Of a stretch of 64,000 bases of DNA, positions 12,294 to 24,288 are shown in pieces. The notes beneath the pieces are model-generated. The model ran no database searches and was not told the origin of the DNA. It saw nothing but the letters and a program-made list of their open reading frames with translations. Origin of the DNA: Spinacia oleracea (taxonomy: Eukaryota; Streptophyta; Magnoliopsida; Caryophyllales; Amaranthaceae); the NCBI RefSeq assembly GCF_020520425.1, contig NC_079489.1, positions 98,622,810 through 98,686,809 of the forward strand, written 5' to 3'. Numbering within the stretch: the first letter of the stretch is position 1; each line of letters opens with the position of its first letter. Both the position numbers and the translations under genes were made by a program.

Positions 12294-15200
12294 ATGAATT
12301 ATTCCAGTCAATTACTAATTGAATCTGGCCATTTGGCACAAATTGAAGGGGATAACAAACAGATAGAAGACTCTAGTGAAGAGCAAAAGGCTTGCGTCAG
12401 GTTGAGTTGCACTCCCGTAGACGAACCAGGTGATTAACATAATCATAGATTGATATTATGTTATTAAAAATGTGTGACAAAGTAGTCTTATTATATTTCT
12501 CGTGAATTTGTGTGAAGTATCATGTTTAAATATTATGCATTTCTATCCTTGTCGCATGTTCCTATTGTTGTATGTTGTTCAATAAAAGGCTGCTACCCTT
12601 CGTAGAATTCGGGGATTTTGGCTGTCAAGTTCTAGATTCTAGGATTTTGTGTGATAAGGTTACTTTGTGGATGTGCGTGTTCTAAGGGTTGTCTAGGCTC
12701 TTTTGTTCTTGTGTGTATGTACTTTTGTTCTCTTGTTTGTATGTGTGTTCCTTACTAAAAAAATCCTTGGAATAAACTATGTTTTTTTTTTAGACATGGA
12801 TACTAGTTGGATTGATTTACGCAATGGGGATCCTGCTTATTATAATGGTTGCATGAAATTCATTGAACTTGCAAAGGAGACTCTTATTCATGGAAAAACC
12901 CGATGCCCGTGTAATAAGTGCAAGTTAAATAAATGGCATTCCGTAGAAGATGTTGGAGGACATATTTTGTTAAACGGTTTCCTTAAGAAATATAGAAAAT
13001 GGGTTTTCCATTGTAGAGTCGATGAAGGGAGAAATACCTTTGAAACCCCTAGTGATTTAGGAAATGCAGTAGGTCAAGATGACATGGGGGGATTGCTAAG
13101 AGAAGCCTTTGGTGTTGACAATTCAGAGTCTGATAATGAATCCCAAGACATGCACGAAAATGAAGGTTTATTTGACATGCACAAAGAGTTTAATTTTCAT
13201 TGTGAGGTAAATAATGAACTTCCATCAAGTAACTCTAGTGAAGAAGATGTTAAGTATAAACGACTAAGGGAGGCTGCCGATGACGGTCTATACGAGGGAT
13301 GCACTACTTTCTCAAAGTTATCCTTTATTTTACACTTGTTTCACCTTAAGTGTATGTTCCACTGGTCTGCAGAGTCACTTACTAAATTGCTTGAACTTCT
13401 AATAGACGCATTTCAAATTAAGGAGTTTCCATCGTCTTATTATGAGGGAAAGAAGATAGTGAACGATTTGGGGTTAGGATATGAGAAAATTGATGCATGT
13501 CCAAATAATTGCATTTTATATTGGGGTGTATTTGCAGAAAAAGATGAGTGTCATGTTTGCCATACATCAAGGTGGAAAACAGTGAAAGAAAAGGAGAATA
13601 ATAAAGGTGAGAAAGGAAAAGAAATATGTAAGAAGGGCGAGCCAGCTAAAGTAATGCGATATTTTCCTCTTATACCTAGGCTAAAGAGACTTTACATGTC
13701 ATCTAAAACAGCTGAGGATATGAGATGGCATTTTGTCCATGAAGATGATAAGATCTTAAGGCACCCGTCGGATGGTGAGGCTTGGAAAAGTTTTGATAAA
13801 AGATATGTAGAATTCGCCGAAGATCCTCGTAGTGTTAGATTAGGTCTAGCTAGTGATGGTTTCAATCCATATCGTCTAATGAATACCAATTATAGTACAT
13901 GGCCGGTGATTTTGATTCCTTATAATTTGCCACCGTGGCTGTGTATGAAGCCGTCATCATTCATTTTGTCCTTGCTTATTCCCGGTAAACATAGTCATGG
14001 GATAGATATTGATGTGTATTTGCAACCATTAGTCCACGAGTTAAAGTTATTGTGGGAAGGTGTAGATGCCTATGATGCGCATAGTGGAAATAAATTTAAG
14101 ATGCGAGCAACCTTACATTCCACTATAAACGACTTTCCGGCATATGCTATGTTGTCCGGTTGGAGTACAAGAGGTTATAAAGCTTGCCCTACATGTGCCC
14201 ATGATACTAGTTCATATTGGTTTGGCGGAAAAATGTGCTACCCAGGGCATCGAAAATGGTTGCCAATTGATCATCCTTATCGTTCTCAAGGTCATTTATT
14301 TGACGGGACAAATGAATATGGTATTGCTCCGGTCCCTGCAAGCGGGACAGACATTTTGGAGGAATTAGATAAGGTTAAGTATGTTTATGGACAGTCAAAG
14401 GAAAAATCTAAGAAAAATTCTAAGAAAAGAAAGAGACAACAAGGTGAAACTTCTCATGATGAGCCGGATGATGGTGATGGTGGTGAAGAGGAAGCCAATA
14501 GAGTTATTTGGAAAAACAAAAGTCTATTCTTTGAGTTGGAATATTGGAAACATAATCCGCTAAGACATAATTTAGATGTTATGCACATCGAAAAGAACGT
14601 GTGTGACAATGTGATAGCAACTCTTTTGGATATGGATAAAAGTAGAGATGATAAGCAAGCAAGACAGGCTCTCGAAGAAAAAAATATAAAATCTCATCTT
14701 TGGCCAAAATCTCATCCTAATCGTGTTAATGACTATTTGCCTCCCGCTAAATACACCATGTCTACAGAAGAGAAAGAACGCTTTTTAATGGTCATAGAAA
14801 AGCTTAAAGTTCCCGATGGATACGGGTCTAATTTTCAAAGATGCGTGAATATGAAGCAACGTAAACTTATAAATTTGAAAAGCCATGACAATCATATTCT
14901 AATGCAAGATCTTCTTCCTGTTGCTTTAAGAGCATCGAATGCCACAAAAGTTATTGACTTGATTGAGGAGTTGTCCGACTTTTTCAAGAAGATTTGTTCG
15001 ACCACTATTCATTCTGATGACTTAGATAATATTCAGTCAAAACTTATTTTAACTCTTTGTGAGATGGAGAAAGAGTTTACCAATATTCTTCACAATCATG
15101 GTTCATCTACTAATTCATCTGGTGGATGAGGTCAAACTTGGCGGGCCTGTTCAATATCGATGGATGTATCCCATTGAAAGGTCAATATCTCAAGCCTTAA

Positions 15201-16347
15201 TTTTATATTATTTTATCATTTCAATTAAAATATATATTCACTATATTTATCTTTTTATTTCACATTCACTTTCTTCATTCTATAAAAGGTACTTGGCATT
15301 TTTGAAATCTCATGTAAGCAATAAAGCCCATCCTGAAGGGTCAATTGCGGAAGGATACCTTTTATGGGAGACGATTACATTCTGCTCTAGATATTTAGAA
15401 AGTGTCCAGACCATATTCACCCGACCGAAAAGAAATGAAGATGGTGTTCTAGACAACAACACCTATTTATATCATTCGGGTTGTCGTGTGGTAGGAAAGC
15501 AAGAAAACGCTCGTCTAGATGACAAAAGTTTAAAACAAGCTCATCGCTATGTTTTGCTTCATTCAGATGAGATGAAACCTATTCTTGAGTAAGTAGTGTC
15601 ATGAGTTAAATTAGAGTTTACCAACTATTAATTTTCTAGTAACACATTTTTTTCAATGTTTAAAGTGCTTTTATATGCCAAAAACGACAAGAGGGTCAAT
15701 TTGGAGAAAGCCAATTCAACAAAATTATTGAAACTGGGTGGATAATCAATGAGTTCCCTGAGTGGTTGCGGAATCAGGTTATATGTCGTAACCTTTTGGA
15801 TGTTTTTTGTTTTGTGTTTTTTTTAAATTCGTGTTTAACAATTTTTTTTTAACAATTTTAGGCCTATAACATAGAGGATAGTACAACAGAAGGAAAGTTG
15901 AGAAAAGCCTTGGCCTATGGTTTAAGTAATCAGAGTAAAAGATTTAAAAGCGTCATTATCAATGGCTATAAATTTGATACTGTGGATTGCGAGCGATTTC
16001 GAAAGACACAAAATTCTGGAGTTTATGTAGAAGCAGATGGGCAAGAGTATTATGGAAGACTCCAAGAAATATTCGAATTAGATTACTATGGTTCCTTCAA
16101 GGTTATATTGTTTCGTTGTGATTGGGTTGATATACATAGGGGTTTGAAAACATACCCAAATGGTAGTGCTCGTGTAAATTTCTCGAAGTTGATGCACACT
16201 GGCCGAAATTTGCATGATGATCCATTTGTTTTCTCATCTCAGGCAAAACAATGTTTTTACGTTGAGGATGAGATACAAAAAGGATGGTTGCATATTATTT
16301 AGACTAAGCCTAGAGACTTTTTTGATATAGGCGATGATAAGCCTTAA
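12294..16347 (+). pseudogene. tnpD-like CACTA transposase gene (frameshifted)
   Basis: Proposed exons: 12294-12429, 12794-15180, 15289-15588, an uncertain piece ending at 15777, and 15862-16347. The first junction joins in frame so that codon D precedes 'MDTSWID'. The second exon begins with a Transpos_assoc-like domain (CPCNKC), then the Transposase_21 region with 'DACPNNCILYW', 'MRYFPLIPRLKRLY', 'ASDGFNP', 'KACPTC' and 'NLDVMHIEKNVCDNV'. Next come a DUF4218-like part ('QYRWMYPIER', 'HPEGSIAEGYL') and a DUF4216-like part ending 'FYVEDEIQKGWLHII'. These domains are standard for plant CACTA transposases, which cut at the element ends. A frameshift near 15072 separates 'LCEMEK' from 'MVHLLIHLVDE'. 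A TAG at 16300 precedes a still readable 'TKPRDFFDIGDD'. Likely non-functional. Confidence 0.88.
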
Positions 16348-17286
16348 ATCTTTGCTTTTGTTCCGACGTTATATGTATTGATGTCAGTTGAAAGGATTTC
16401 TTTCTTTATACGGTATTTTGATAATTATTTTGTTTCTAGAAACATCTTTAGTGTATATATGTCATTGGTAGAAATATCTTTCTAGAAATATCTTTCTAGA
16501 AATATCTTCTTTGGTAAGTTCTTTCTTTCTAGATATTACTTTGGTAGTTTTATTCTTTCCTAAACTTGATTTGATGCTGTGATTACCCTAGCTAGAGCAT
16601 TGCAAAATAGAAACATGTTTATCTTTCTAAAACTAAGTGTCATATACCCTTTATTATAAAGCTAATTGTCATGTATTGTAATTAACTGAATATATTCATA
16701 CCCTACACTAAGTAGCTAAGTTTATACTTCCGGAAGTTTCTGACTTTGAAGCAGATGTTATTGCTTGATGGTTTTTGAATTGTGATTAGTGTATGAATTT
16801 GTTGCTGCGTTAGTACACAACTAGTCTTTAGTCTACTAGTGTGTTTTGTTGCGTTGATAATTCAAAGGCAGAGTGATGAGTTTACATGCTACTGTCCGTG
16901 CTTTGTTAGTCTGGAAATTACGCTGAGTGAATATATCCTATGAGGCTTCCAACTGTGTTGTCTGGATGGAGAAAGAAAGTGTGACTGTATCATTATATAT
17001 CATACTAAACAGAGACATTCACCTAAACGAAAGCATACAAATATCATTAATGGAGTGTTAACAGTTTTCTAGATTGATGTACTGTTTTTGGATTCATTCT
17101 TGTTCAAGGGTCCCAGAGTAAACCTGGTTTGCATTCAGGATTCAGGATTCAGATTCAGTTTGTCACTAGGCTAGTAAGATTGCGGCTTAGCTGCATTTGC
17201 TGATATGCCAGGAGTTCAATTGGTTTAAAGATCTATAACAGTCTGAGTTTTCCGCCCATATACAGTCTCACCATTGGCCATAGCTT

Positions 17287-17547
17287 GATACTTTATTTGA
17301 TTCGGGTTTTGCTGAGCAGTTGCATAAAATTCTGACACAGTTGAGTGAGAGTCGGCAGACTTTGCTGTTTAGTGCAACTATGCCAAGTGCTTTGGCAGAG
17401 TTTGCTAAGGCTGGTCTGCGAGATCCTCATCTTGTGCGCCTAGATGTGGATAGAAAAATTAGTTCAGACTGTAAATTTGTCTTTTTCACGTTGAGTCCAG
17501 AAGAGAAACATGCAGCCTTGATCCTAGCTAATGAGCATTACTTTTGA
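17287..17547 (+). pseudogene. Captured DEAD-box RNA helicase fragment inside CACTA
   Basis: One frame encodes '[16 protein letters not shown]', then the helicase motif III context '[16 protein letters not shown]', then '[12 protein letters not shown]' and '[11 protein letters not shown]'. This is the middle of a DEAD-box ATP-dependent RNA helicase, closest in my recollection to the plant RH29/DBP10-like group. Motifs I, II and IV-VI are absent, so it cannot be a helicase. It lies between the tnpD and tnpA genes of the CACTA element, in the same orientation, and is therefore a transduplicated host gene piece. The frame ends in a stop soon after 'ILANEHYF'. Whether it is transcribed or spliced into an element transcript cannot be seen. 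Confidence 0.85.
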
Positions 17548-17673
17548 TTATTTACCATCTTATACATTTCCTTCTTTGCATGTTGGCATACATCTAGGAT
17601 TCTGTTTTGTTAAATGACATTACTTTTGATTATTTACCATCTTATACATTTCCTTCTTTGCATTTTGGCATAC
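17535..17673 (+). repeat. Two-copy direct repeat, about 57 bp
   Basis: The block beginning 'cattacttttgattatttac' occurs at 17535-17591 and again at 17617-17673, nearly identical, with about 82 bp between starts. It covers the 3' edge of the captured helicase fragment and may mark a repair event at the capture site. Confidence 0.8.
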
Positions 17674-17718
17674 ATACTTCTGTATACTTACACACCTATT
17701 GGTATTCTTGTCTTTCAG

Positions 17719-20700
17719 GGACGAGATGAGTTATCGTAGCAAACGAACTAGGATTGCAGCTCTATATGGGTCTGTTAATGCATCTGAAGTTCCTCCAAAA
17801 AAGGCTCAAAGGGCAGTAGCATCACAGTCAGCACCACAGTTAGCATCACAGTCAGCACATCCACTCAAGAATCACCCCACTATCCTAGTCCCCTCGCCCT
17901 CACTCCAAAATACAAGGCCGGTATCATCACATTCAGTCCATCCACCAAAGAATCACCCCACGATTCCATTGCCCTCCCCGTCACTCAAAAATACAAGGCT
18001 GGTGTCATCACAATCAGTCCATCCACCAAAAAATCACCCCACGATTCGAGTGCCCTCGACCTCACTCCAAAATACAAGTGGAACTAATGACAGATGGGGG
18101 CCATTTAATCCTCCAATGACCACTAGCACTCAACATGGGCCTTCGTCTTCCACTACCCCTATTTGGAAAAATCCACTCACTGTACCAACAACTAGTGAAC
18201 CAAAGGTTGCTTCGAAAGGGCCATCAAGGTACAACCCTACTCTAGACAAGACTTTTGAGTCACCTAATATCTCAACTGAAAATCCCCCAAAAGTCCCACA
18301 TTCTAGGCTGCCAGAACCACCCAAGCACCCTTCCACTTTTTCCCTTACATCTCACCTACCATCTGGACTTGCTAAACAGTCTACATATTCGACATCTACA
18401 GCTTTTGATGCTAGTGTATTAGAAGAAACACATGATATATACTCGTACTGGGAATTCACCAACAGCACCTAAGGATAAATATATAAACAATATAAGTGAT
18501 AGAAAAGCAACAGAGACATCCAAAGAATCATGTGATGGAAAAGAAAAAGAGGTCTTCAAAAGATCTAAGCCTCGACACCATGAGTCGCTCCCTGAATGGC
18601 TAAGTGCAGTTGAGTATGATAACAAGGAGCAGGTTTTGACCATAGGTACATTCACTTCCTCCTATTTTAATGAATCATTTCTTTTCATACGGTATAGTTT
18701 CCTAAGATTAAAAAGTTCGACTTGTTGATGTCCCTGCTGGTTGAAGAGAATAAGAACATAAAGAACTTGAGTCCCACCCTCTCCCTATCCTGTTGTATGG
18801 ATAATTCTGGTGAACTTACAGGGCATGTGTTGAAAACTGCATGCTTTCTTTATCTATTCAGGTTCTTGACAATTGACCACAAGTATCATCATATTTAGTT
18901 GTATATGACAGAAGTTCTTTGGTATACCAGATCTTTCACCTTGTCATGTTTATAATGGTATCCAGGTCTATGGTTATACTTTATCTTGGTATACCTGTTG
19001 AAATCATTTTTGATTCTAATTAGACTTTCGAGAATCATCCCAATAAATATCTGAGAATGAGTCATGGAAAAGTTAGGGAGGATAGATTTCAAGTACTCAG
19101 TTTTGAGTCTTTTGACACCAGAAATTTGAGTCCATCTGTGACACTTAAGCACTGCAATATGTTTTTCAGTTATTTCAGTTTTGCCAAGTTGTACCTATTA
19201 CACAGTTAGGGAGGGGACTGTTAAAAATATGCAAGACATGCATATTGCATAGTATCTGTAAAATACTGGACTTAAGACAATAAAAGAAACCTGATTTTAA
19301 AAATCTCCATCAGATGAAGGCATGCATACTCTACTACAAATCTACATGAATCAGGCTAATTACTTGACTGCTTGGAAAACAACAAGGTTCAAAATGTCAG
19401 TAGTATCCTTACTTGAGTCTAACTACACTTTGGGCATTAGAAAATTCACAAAACCAAAAAAAACCCACTGATATCATATGTCTGCTGTTAACAGCAAGCT
19501 AAGCATAGTTCTTGATTGTAAATATGAAAACGGATATAGAACACAAAATCCATTAAAACGTCACACAAAGAATTCAAAGAATATATATGCATACATTCTG
19601 CTAGGAAAACAAGAGTTTTACGCCTATGATCCGGTGGATTCAGACATTTGACACTGCCCTGCATTCCTGTTATCTTAATTTGTTGTCAACCTAACTTATC
19701 AAACCAATTCACAACTGTCTTGGTTGAGATGCAAACATTAAGATCAGTCTGAATAATGAACAGTTTGCTGACAGTAAAATGTGAGAACAACACTTTGTTA
19801 ATTGTAAAAAGTATGCATTTACTGTCACTTTCAAAGATCACAGTAATTCCGCTTCTGTTAATTGTAAAAAGTATGCATTTTCGAGAATAATTGGCATGCC
19901 TGGTTTTCCCTGTAATAATGATGATTTTCGAGAATGATTTTACTCTTTCATGTTGCCTTTTCCCAGATGCTGCCGATAATCAACAACTAGTTAGCGGGTC
20001 TATTCAACCATTAGACGTCTGGAACAATGGAAACATCAAATATGTTGTGCACTTTAATGAACTATACCAACCGATTAGGAAAGGTGGGCATATTTTAGTC
20101 AGATTCCTTGGAAGTATTGCAAAGCAAGACCGCTATTGCCCAATGTCTGAAAAGACTTGGGGTGAACTAGATAACTGTTTTAAAACTGACATCATCAAAT
20201 TGATTAGGGTATGTTTCTTCTCTCTTGCTAATTTTTTTAAGATTGAAATTGTGTTAACTCATATAGTCATTCATGGATTCGTATTTTTTAAGGACCGCTT
20301 TGTGATTCCTGATGATATCAAGTATGACAATCTAGCTCTCCAACGTGTTGATAGAGTGTGGAGGCAATATAAATATGAAATTAAAAAAAAGTACTACACA
20401 CAGAGTGTGAAAACTGTAGAAGAAATTAAAAACGATGTGGCACCTGGAGTTTCCAAGCAAGACTGGGTGAATTTTGTCAACTATTGGGAATCATCCAAAG
20501 GGAAAGTAAGTTTTTAATATATGAACTTGATATCTAGATCGATTAAAGTTATATTCAGCCCCCCTGTACACGTATTGAAAAAGATGTTTAATTACTTTGC
20601 AGCAATTGTTCGAGTACGGAAAAGAGGCACGAGCATCTCTGAGTCAATTGCATACTAATGGAAGTGGAAGCTTTGCGAATACACGTGCTGATTATGTATA

Positions 20701-22447
20701 AAACCATTAATATCCAACTACACTACAACTTATAACCGTGATATGTCTGTATAATATTGCATATAACTTGTTTCTATGTGTTGCTACTTGTAGGAAGATG
20801 AACATGGAGAAGTTATGAGCCTAATAGAACTTTGGAAAGCTTGTTACAAGAAGAAGGATGGAACCTTTATCGAAGGCACATTCACTGAAGACTTTTTGGT
20901 AAAGTTCTGTTGATTATTCTTAGCTTTTACTTTCTTTTGTATAATTTTATTCTCCCATTTATTGTTCGTATATGTTGTGCAGGAAGATGTTATGGCAAAG
21001 GCTGAAGCTTTAAAGCTTATATATCCTCCTGGCTCCAAGTAAATTAAGGAGATCGAGAATGAGGCTTTTGAGGCTACACTATATAATGGAGAAGTTCCTG
21101 AAAGACCACAAGGTTATGGATTTGGTGTTTGTAAAGGCGACATTTATGGGGTGCATGGTGCACTCAGAAAAGCAGGGTTTGGTAAAGGAAAAAGGAGGGT
21201 AATAGAAGTGGATAGCATCAATGTCGAGGTATCAAGGTTGAACCAAGAGAATAAGGAACTTCATAAGAAAAAAGAAGAGATAAAAGACAAGTGCGATGAG
21301 AATGCAAATCTGATTAGGACAATGACATCGCTGTTTTCTCAAGTTTTAGAATCCATTCGCAGTGGAGATGCTTCAACACAACTTATAGACGCTGCACAAA
21401 CCGCCTTGCATATGGCTAACCCTCCGGTATTTTTTAAACCCTTTCACTTAGCATTTTCTACTGTTTTCTTTGACTTCTTTTGAGGCAACACTGTTTTATT
21501 AAGCCAACTGCTTTGTTTTCTTTGACTTCTTTTGAGGCTACACTGTTTTGTTTTGTTTTGTTTTGTTTTCGTTGTTTTCATGTGTCGAGGTGGCTTTCTG
21601 TATGTTCATGTAACTATAATACGCGCTAAATTCAGAAAAGGAAGATGTATTTGTTTAAATCAACTCTTTATTGAACTTAGATTAGGTGATTCTGTTTCTG
21701 TATGTTCTAATAAGAGGAATGCAGAAGGGGACTTACATGACTAGGTGTTAGATTAGTACATAACACGCACTTACTTGAGAGTGAAATCAAGCCAACTGCT
21801 TTGTTAACCAAATAAAGCCCTTTCCACCTTAAACATGTCCATAATTCTTTAAGCATCTCGTTCATCCCCACTGCTTTGCCAGTTTCACTCGCTAACTCTC
21901 TTTAACTTGGCTGTTTGTAATATCCGGGGAGAGCTGTATTTTGGTTCTTCGTCGATGCATTGAACTCTCTTATATATTCATTGTCACTAGAACAATTCAG
22001 CAGTTATGAGAAGTACCTTTGTAGTCATTCCTCTGTTGGCAAACATCAAGCAACACAACTGTGAACATCCCCCTGTAATTGTACATGCTCAATCTCTTAT
22101 TAAGGTGTACAACAGAACACTTATTTTCCCGAACGTGAAAACGGTAATAGTATTGTTGCTGATGTATATCCTAATCAATTGCCTCTGCTTGTTGCTTGTT
22201 GTTGTCTTGCTGCCTCTACATCTCAAAATTATGGCAGGGATGGATGAATAAAATATTTGTTACATATTAATAGGTGTTGTTTGTTGTCGAGTCAATGTTC
22301 TTGTTAAAATGTTATGGATAACTTAATTAATTATGTTACAGGAGCTGACTTTTGTATACCAACCGTTTGTATATTTGTTTTCTTAAGGTCCAGGATGCAT
22401 TCGGAGAAAATGGTGGTGGAAGAAAAGAATCAATTGGTGATGCATAG
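17719..22447 (+). pseudogene. tnpA-like CACTA gene (Transposase_24 type, interrupted)
   Basis: Start is probably ATG 17726 ('MSYRSKRTR'). The first exon encodes a Ser/Pro-rich region with a repeated 'PKNHPTI..PSPSLQNT' unit. A likely frameshift near 18432 leads to 'KPRHHESLPEWLSAVEYD'. After a gap of about 1.3 kb come consensus-spliced exons at 19969-20208, 20293-20505, 20603-20695, 20794-20898, 20983-21426 and a short last exon 22394-22447. They read 'IKYVVHFNELYQPIRKGG', 'RVWRQYKYEIKKKYY', 'WVNFVNYWESSKGK' and 'YGFGVCKGDIYGVHGALRK', then a coiled-coil-like 'VEVSRLNQENKELHKKKEE'. This order matches plant Ptta/En/Spm (Transposase_24) proteins thought to bind the subterminal repeats. A TAA at 21040 breaks the frame. 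Exon limits are my reading of splice consensus. Confidence 0.8.
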
Positions 22448-22519
22448 CTCCTTCAACTATGAAGCTGATATTCTTGAACTTTGTTTTGAAGATGACATTT
22501 TAGAATAATAAGTTGGATG

Positions 22520-22850
22520 ACATTTTTTCTGCTGCTTGGTTGCTGTTTTGGTTGCGTGTTTCTGTCTTGTTTGGCCTGTTGCTGCACTGTTGTTTCTGCA
22601 GGTGTTTGGTGCTGTTTTCAGCTGCACAGGTGCTGCGTCTTGCTGTTGTAGGGTGTGGGTTGTGCTCCTGATGTGTGCAGGCTGTTCTGCAGGGAGTCCA
22701 GCTGTTGTAGTCAGGTCTACAGGGAGTGGTGTTCGATTGCTGCTGTGTGCAATCTTATGTTGCGTACCCTTTTATTGCATTTGTTGTGTTTGGTTGTTAG
22801 GGAGTGGTTTGTACTCCTCTAACGTTTTCTGCTGTTTCGTTGTTTAGATA
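22520..22850 (+). repeat. G+T-rich low-complexity stretch
   Basis: Dense 'ttgctg', 'gctgttttg' and 'tgttgt' words with no domain-like translation. It is part of the CACTA 3' non-coding region, as is 22860-23110, which is A+T-rich and featureless. Confidence 0.6.
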
Positions 22851-23114
22851 CTTTTGGTATTAAATTTGTGTTTTGGAGATATATAGCTAGCTAGCTAATT
22901 TAATAGTTTGGACATGTGTAATTGAACTTAATTTGATGATATGATATGACGATTTGGAGCGAGCTAATACGTATTATTACATATATATATATTGATTAAT
23001 ATATAATTTTAAAGGTAGTTAATTGCATCTGCCTGGTTTGGTTTTAATTAATTAGTTTCAGGTTGATTTTGCTTTGGGATAAAATGAACGATTAAAAAAA
23101 ATATATTAAATTAA

Positions 23115-23436
23115 ATTCTCGACGCTATATAGTGTCAAGACATGATTCGCGCAAAAAATTATTTGTAAACCCGCAAAAAATGTTACTACGCAGATGACCG
23201 TCGAGAAATATATAGCTACACCAAACACCGTCGAAAAACTCGACGCCGAAAGGCGCCAAAAATATTTTGTAGACGTCAACCACCGTCGAGATTATCGACG
23301 CTCTTGGGCGTCGAGAATTTCTCTACGGCCAATTTCTCGACGCTCACCTCCTGCGTCGAGAAAAATTTTCTCGACGCTTTGAAGCGTCGAAAAATAGCCA
23401 AAAAAGCGTCGAAAAATGACGCGTTTTGTAGTAGAG
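23115..23436 (+). repeat. CACTA 3' subterminal repeat cluster and terminus
   Basis: More than a dozen 'ctcgacgc', 'cgtcgaga' and 'cgtcgaaaa' words in both orientations, ending at TGTAGTAGAG. The same words occur at the left end and in the 8258-8454 fragment. By family analogy these are transposase-accessory binding sites. Confidence 0.85.
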
Positions 23437-23755
23437 ACTTCCTTACATTTAAACGGGAATGGTCCATTTCAATTAGACATATTAACAGAAACAATTAAAG
23501 GACAATGATCAGAATAAGTGCGAGGCCAGTGAAGTACCTTAGTATTTGGGGAAGCCCGAAGCCAAGCAGCATTAGCAAGAGCTCTGTCTAGACGCTCTCT
23601 GATCAGATCAACCCCTTCTCGAGCATTATGCCAGGTGTAAGGGTTTCCTGAGAAGCCAAAATCCATAAGCCTGACCCGATGCCGAAAATTATTAAAATCG
23701 CGACACTGACTGTCTCTGAAAACCCTTCAACCCGACTTCTCATTCTGAGAGGTCA

Positions 23756-24094
23756 CCTCGTAAAAGTCCCCCACCATAAACCAAGGAGTTAAGCAAGGTG
23801 GAAGATCCACCTGCATGTCCCTCCATAGTTGATGGCTAGTAGCAGGCGGGCTTGGGGCTTGTAACCCAGTAATGAGACCCTATTTATTCATATTTTTAAT
23901 ATGAAAAAGAGAATGAAAAAAGAACTCGTAAAAGTCCCCCACCATAAACCAAGGAGTTAAGCAAGGTGGAAGATCCACCTGCATGTCCCTCCATAGTTGA
24001 TGTCTAGTAGCAGGCGGGCATGGGGCATGTAACCCAGTAATGAGACCCTATTTATTCATATTTTAAATATGAAAAAGAGAATGAAAAAAGAACT
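23756..24094 (-). repeat. Direct tandem duplication, about 170 bp, in the LINE endonuclease
   Basis: The block starting 'ctcgtaaaagtcccccacc' at about 23757 is repeated at about 23927 with few differences, both copies ending 'gaatgaaaaaagaactc'. It duplicates part of the endonuclease coding region and is incompatible with function. Confidence 0.9.
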
Positions 24095-24288
24095 CACTTG
24101 CAGAAAAATTAACAAGATCAACAGAGTTGAGCCAAAATACCAAAATACCACCCCTCTTAGAATTAGAAGGAACAACCCTGAAGTCATCAAAGCGAAGTTG
24201 GAGTATCACTTGTCTAGCACGAACTTCATTCGCTTTTTTTTCCAAGAAATAAAAAAAGATGGGTGTTGATCAGCAATAATATTCTTTG

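Larger units (their letters stand above)
10411..23436 (+). mobile_element. CACTA (En/Spm) DNA transposon, 13,026 bp, carrying a host gene fragment
   Basis: The left end is CACTACTACA at 10411-10420; the right end is TGTAGTAGAG at 23427-23436, a 9-of-10 inverted match. A 3-bp target duplication ACT is present at 10408-10410 and 23437-23439. Both ends carry subterminal 'tctcgacgc/gcgtcgaga' repeats. Inside are a tnpD-type transposase gene, a DEAD-box helicase fragment and a tnpA-type gene, all on the plus strand. It is inserted in the second ORF of a minus-strand LINE. Coding defects (frameshift, stops) and the altered right terminus (CTCTA rather than CACTA, read inward) suggest this copy cannot move on its own. 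Confidence 0.93.

Noticed and set aside
22536..22847. 103-codon hydrophobic Cys-rich open frame
   Set aside because: Generated by G+T-rich low-complexity DNA in the CACTA 3' region; no start context or domain.
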